From contig JAEVYV010000341.1 of assembly GCA_023392575.1 (NCBI GenBank), positions 1-5,449 on the forward strand: a stretch of DNA of 5,449 nt. Direction: 5' to 3'. This document shows positions 5,161-5,449 of this stretch, one piece after another. Under the pieces are notes generated by a model, which had not been told where the DNA came from, searched no databases, and saw nothing but the letters and a program-made list of their open reading frames with translations. How positions within the stretch are numbered: the first letter of the stretch is position 1; every line of letters starts with the position of its first letter. Position numbers and translations under genes: made by a program. Source of the DNA: Bacteroidota bacterium. GTDB taxonomy: Bacteria > Bacteroidota > Bacteroidia > Chitinophagales > Chitinophagaceae.

Positions 5161-5449
5161 TTAATTACATCCCAACAACTCACACAGTTTTTTCTCCAGA
5201 TCGGCGCCACGCAAATCCTTGGCGATGATCTTTCCGTTTGGATCAACCAGGAAGTTTTGCGGAATGCTTTGCACGTGATACATTTGGGCTACGGCATTGT
5301 TCCAGTATTGCAGATCGCTTACATGCGTCCAGGTTAATTTATCTTTTTCAATGGCTTTTACCCAGGCGTCTTTTTCCTGGTCCAGCGAAACACCCAGTAC
5401 CGTAAAGTTTTTGTTCTTGAACTTATTGTAGGCCTTTACCACATTGGGG
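5161..5449 (-). CDS. Thioredoxin-fold protein (TlpA / AhpC-TSA-like), C-terminal fragment
   Basis: Ninety-five C-terminal residues are visible; the gene continues past the right edge. The segment begins PNVVKAYNKFKNKNF, followed by VLGVSLDQEKDAWVKAI, the usual post-active-site part of TlpA/ResA-like reductases in Bacteroidota. SIPQNFLVDPNGKIIAKDLRG contains the cis-proline preceding the strand that faces the active site, and the family's DPNGKI turn. The CxxC redox motif should lie just upstream, outside the window, so catalytic competence cannot be judged. Such proteins are usually exported, often lipoproteins with an N-terminal DUF4369-type domain, and reduce disulfides in the periplasm. 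The end, LCELLGCN, adds two cysteines four residues from each other's flanks, which is unusual for the family tail. An internal GTG at 5440-5442 is not the true start, because the homologous sequence continues before it. Confidence 0.9.
   Translation of the reverse strand, partial: PNVVKAYNKFKNKNFTVLGVSLDQEKDAWVKAIEKDKLTWTHVSDLQYWNNAVAQMYHVQSIPQNFLVDPNGKIIAKDLRGADLEKKLCELLGCN

Overview
This window looks like ordinary chromosome from a member of the Bacteroidota, most plausibly a Chitinophagaceae-type organism. The assignment is an inference from protein style (a NodT-type lipoprotein efflux channel, a TlpA-like reductase ending, a Spy-like secreted helical protein, an Abi/CPBP membrane protein with an IExxxR motif). 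It is also supported by A-rich start regions without Shine-Dalgarno sequences and by weak TAnnTTTG-like promoter elements. No rRNA, tRNA, CRISPR array, transposase or integrase was seen.

Layout. Positions 1-439 hold the C-terminal end of an RND (AcrB/HAE1-type) inner-membrane efflux pump. It overlaps by an ATGA junction with a complete TolC/OprM-like outer-membrane lipoprotein (436-1869), so this is the distal end of a tripartite efflux operon. A 320-bp stretch follows, containing a 16-bp dyad and one doubtful 39-codon ORF. Next is a small acidic, hydrophilic protein on the minus strand (2191-2406). It is divergent from a small cupin (2488-2811) across an 81-bp gap. The cupin converges on a free methionine-(R)-sulfoxide reductase (2808-3308, minus), and the two stop codons share the tetranucleotide TTAA. 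Further right is a secreted LTxxQ-type helical protein (3454-3849, minus) with a clear intrinsic terminator at 3407-3428. It is divergent from an intramembrane CPBP-family protein (4013-4921, plus) across a 163-bp region rich in short dyads. After a 239-bp gap with a heptamer repeat and a terminator, the window ends inside a thioredoxin-fold (TlpA/AhpC-TSA) protein (5161-5449, minus) whose N-terminus lies outside.

How the genes work together. Only the RND pump and outer-membrane channel form a clear functional unit, exporting drugs, metals or other toxic compounds. The methionine sulfoxide reductase and the thioredoxin-like protein both concern thiol redox and oxidative damage, and the LTxxQ-type protein suggests envelope stress. 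They are separate transcription units, so a shared stress theme is only suggestive. I did not find convincing evidence of a new multi-gene system. The most interesting points are the 71-residue acidic protein, the CPBP protein with atypical active-site positions, the regularly spaced dyads upstream of it, and the strand-specific terminator.
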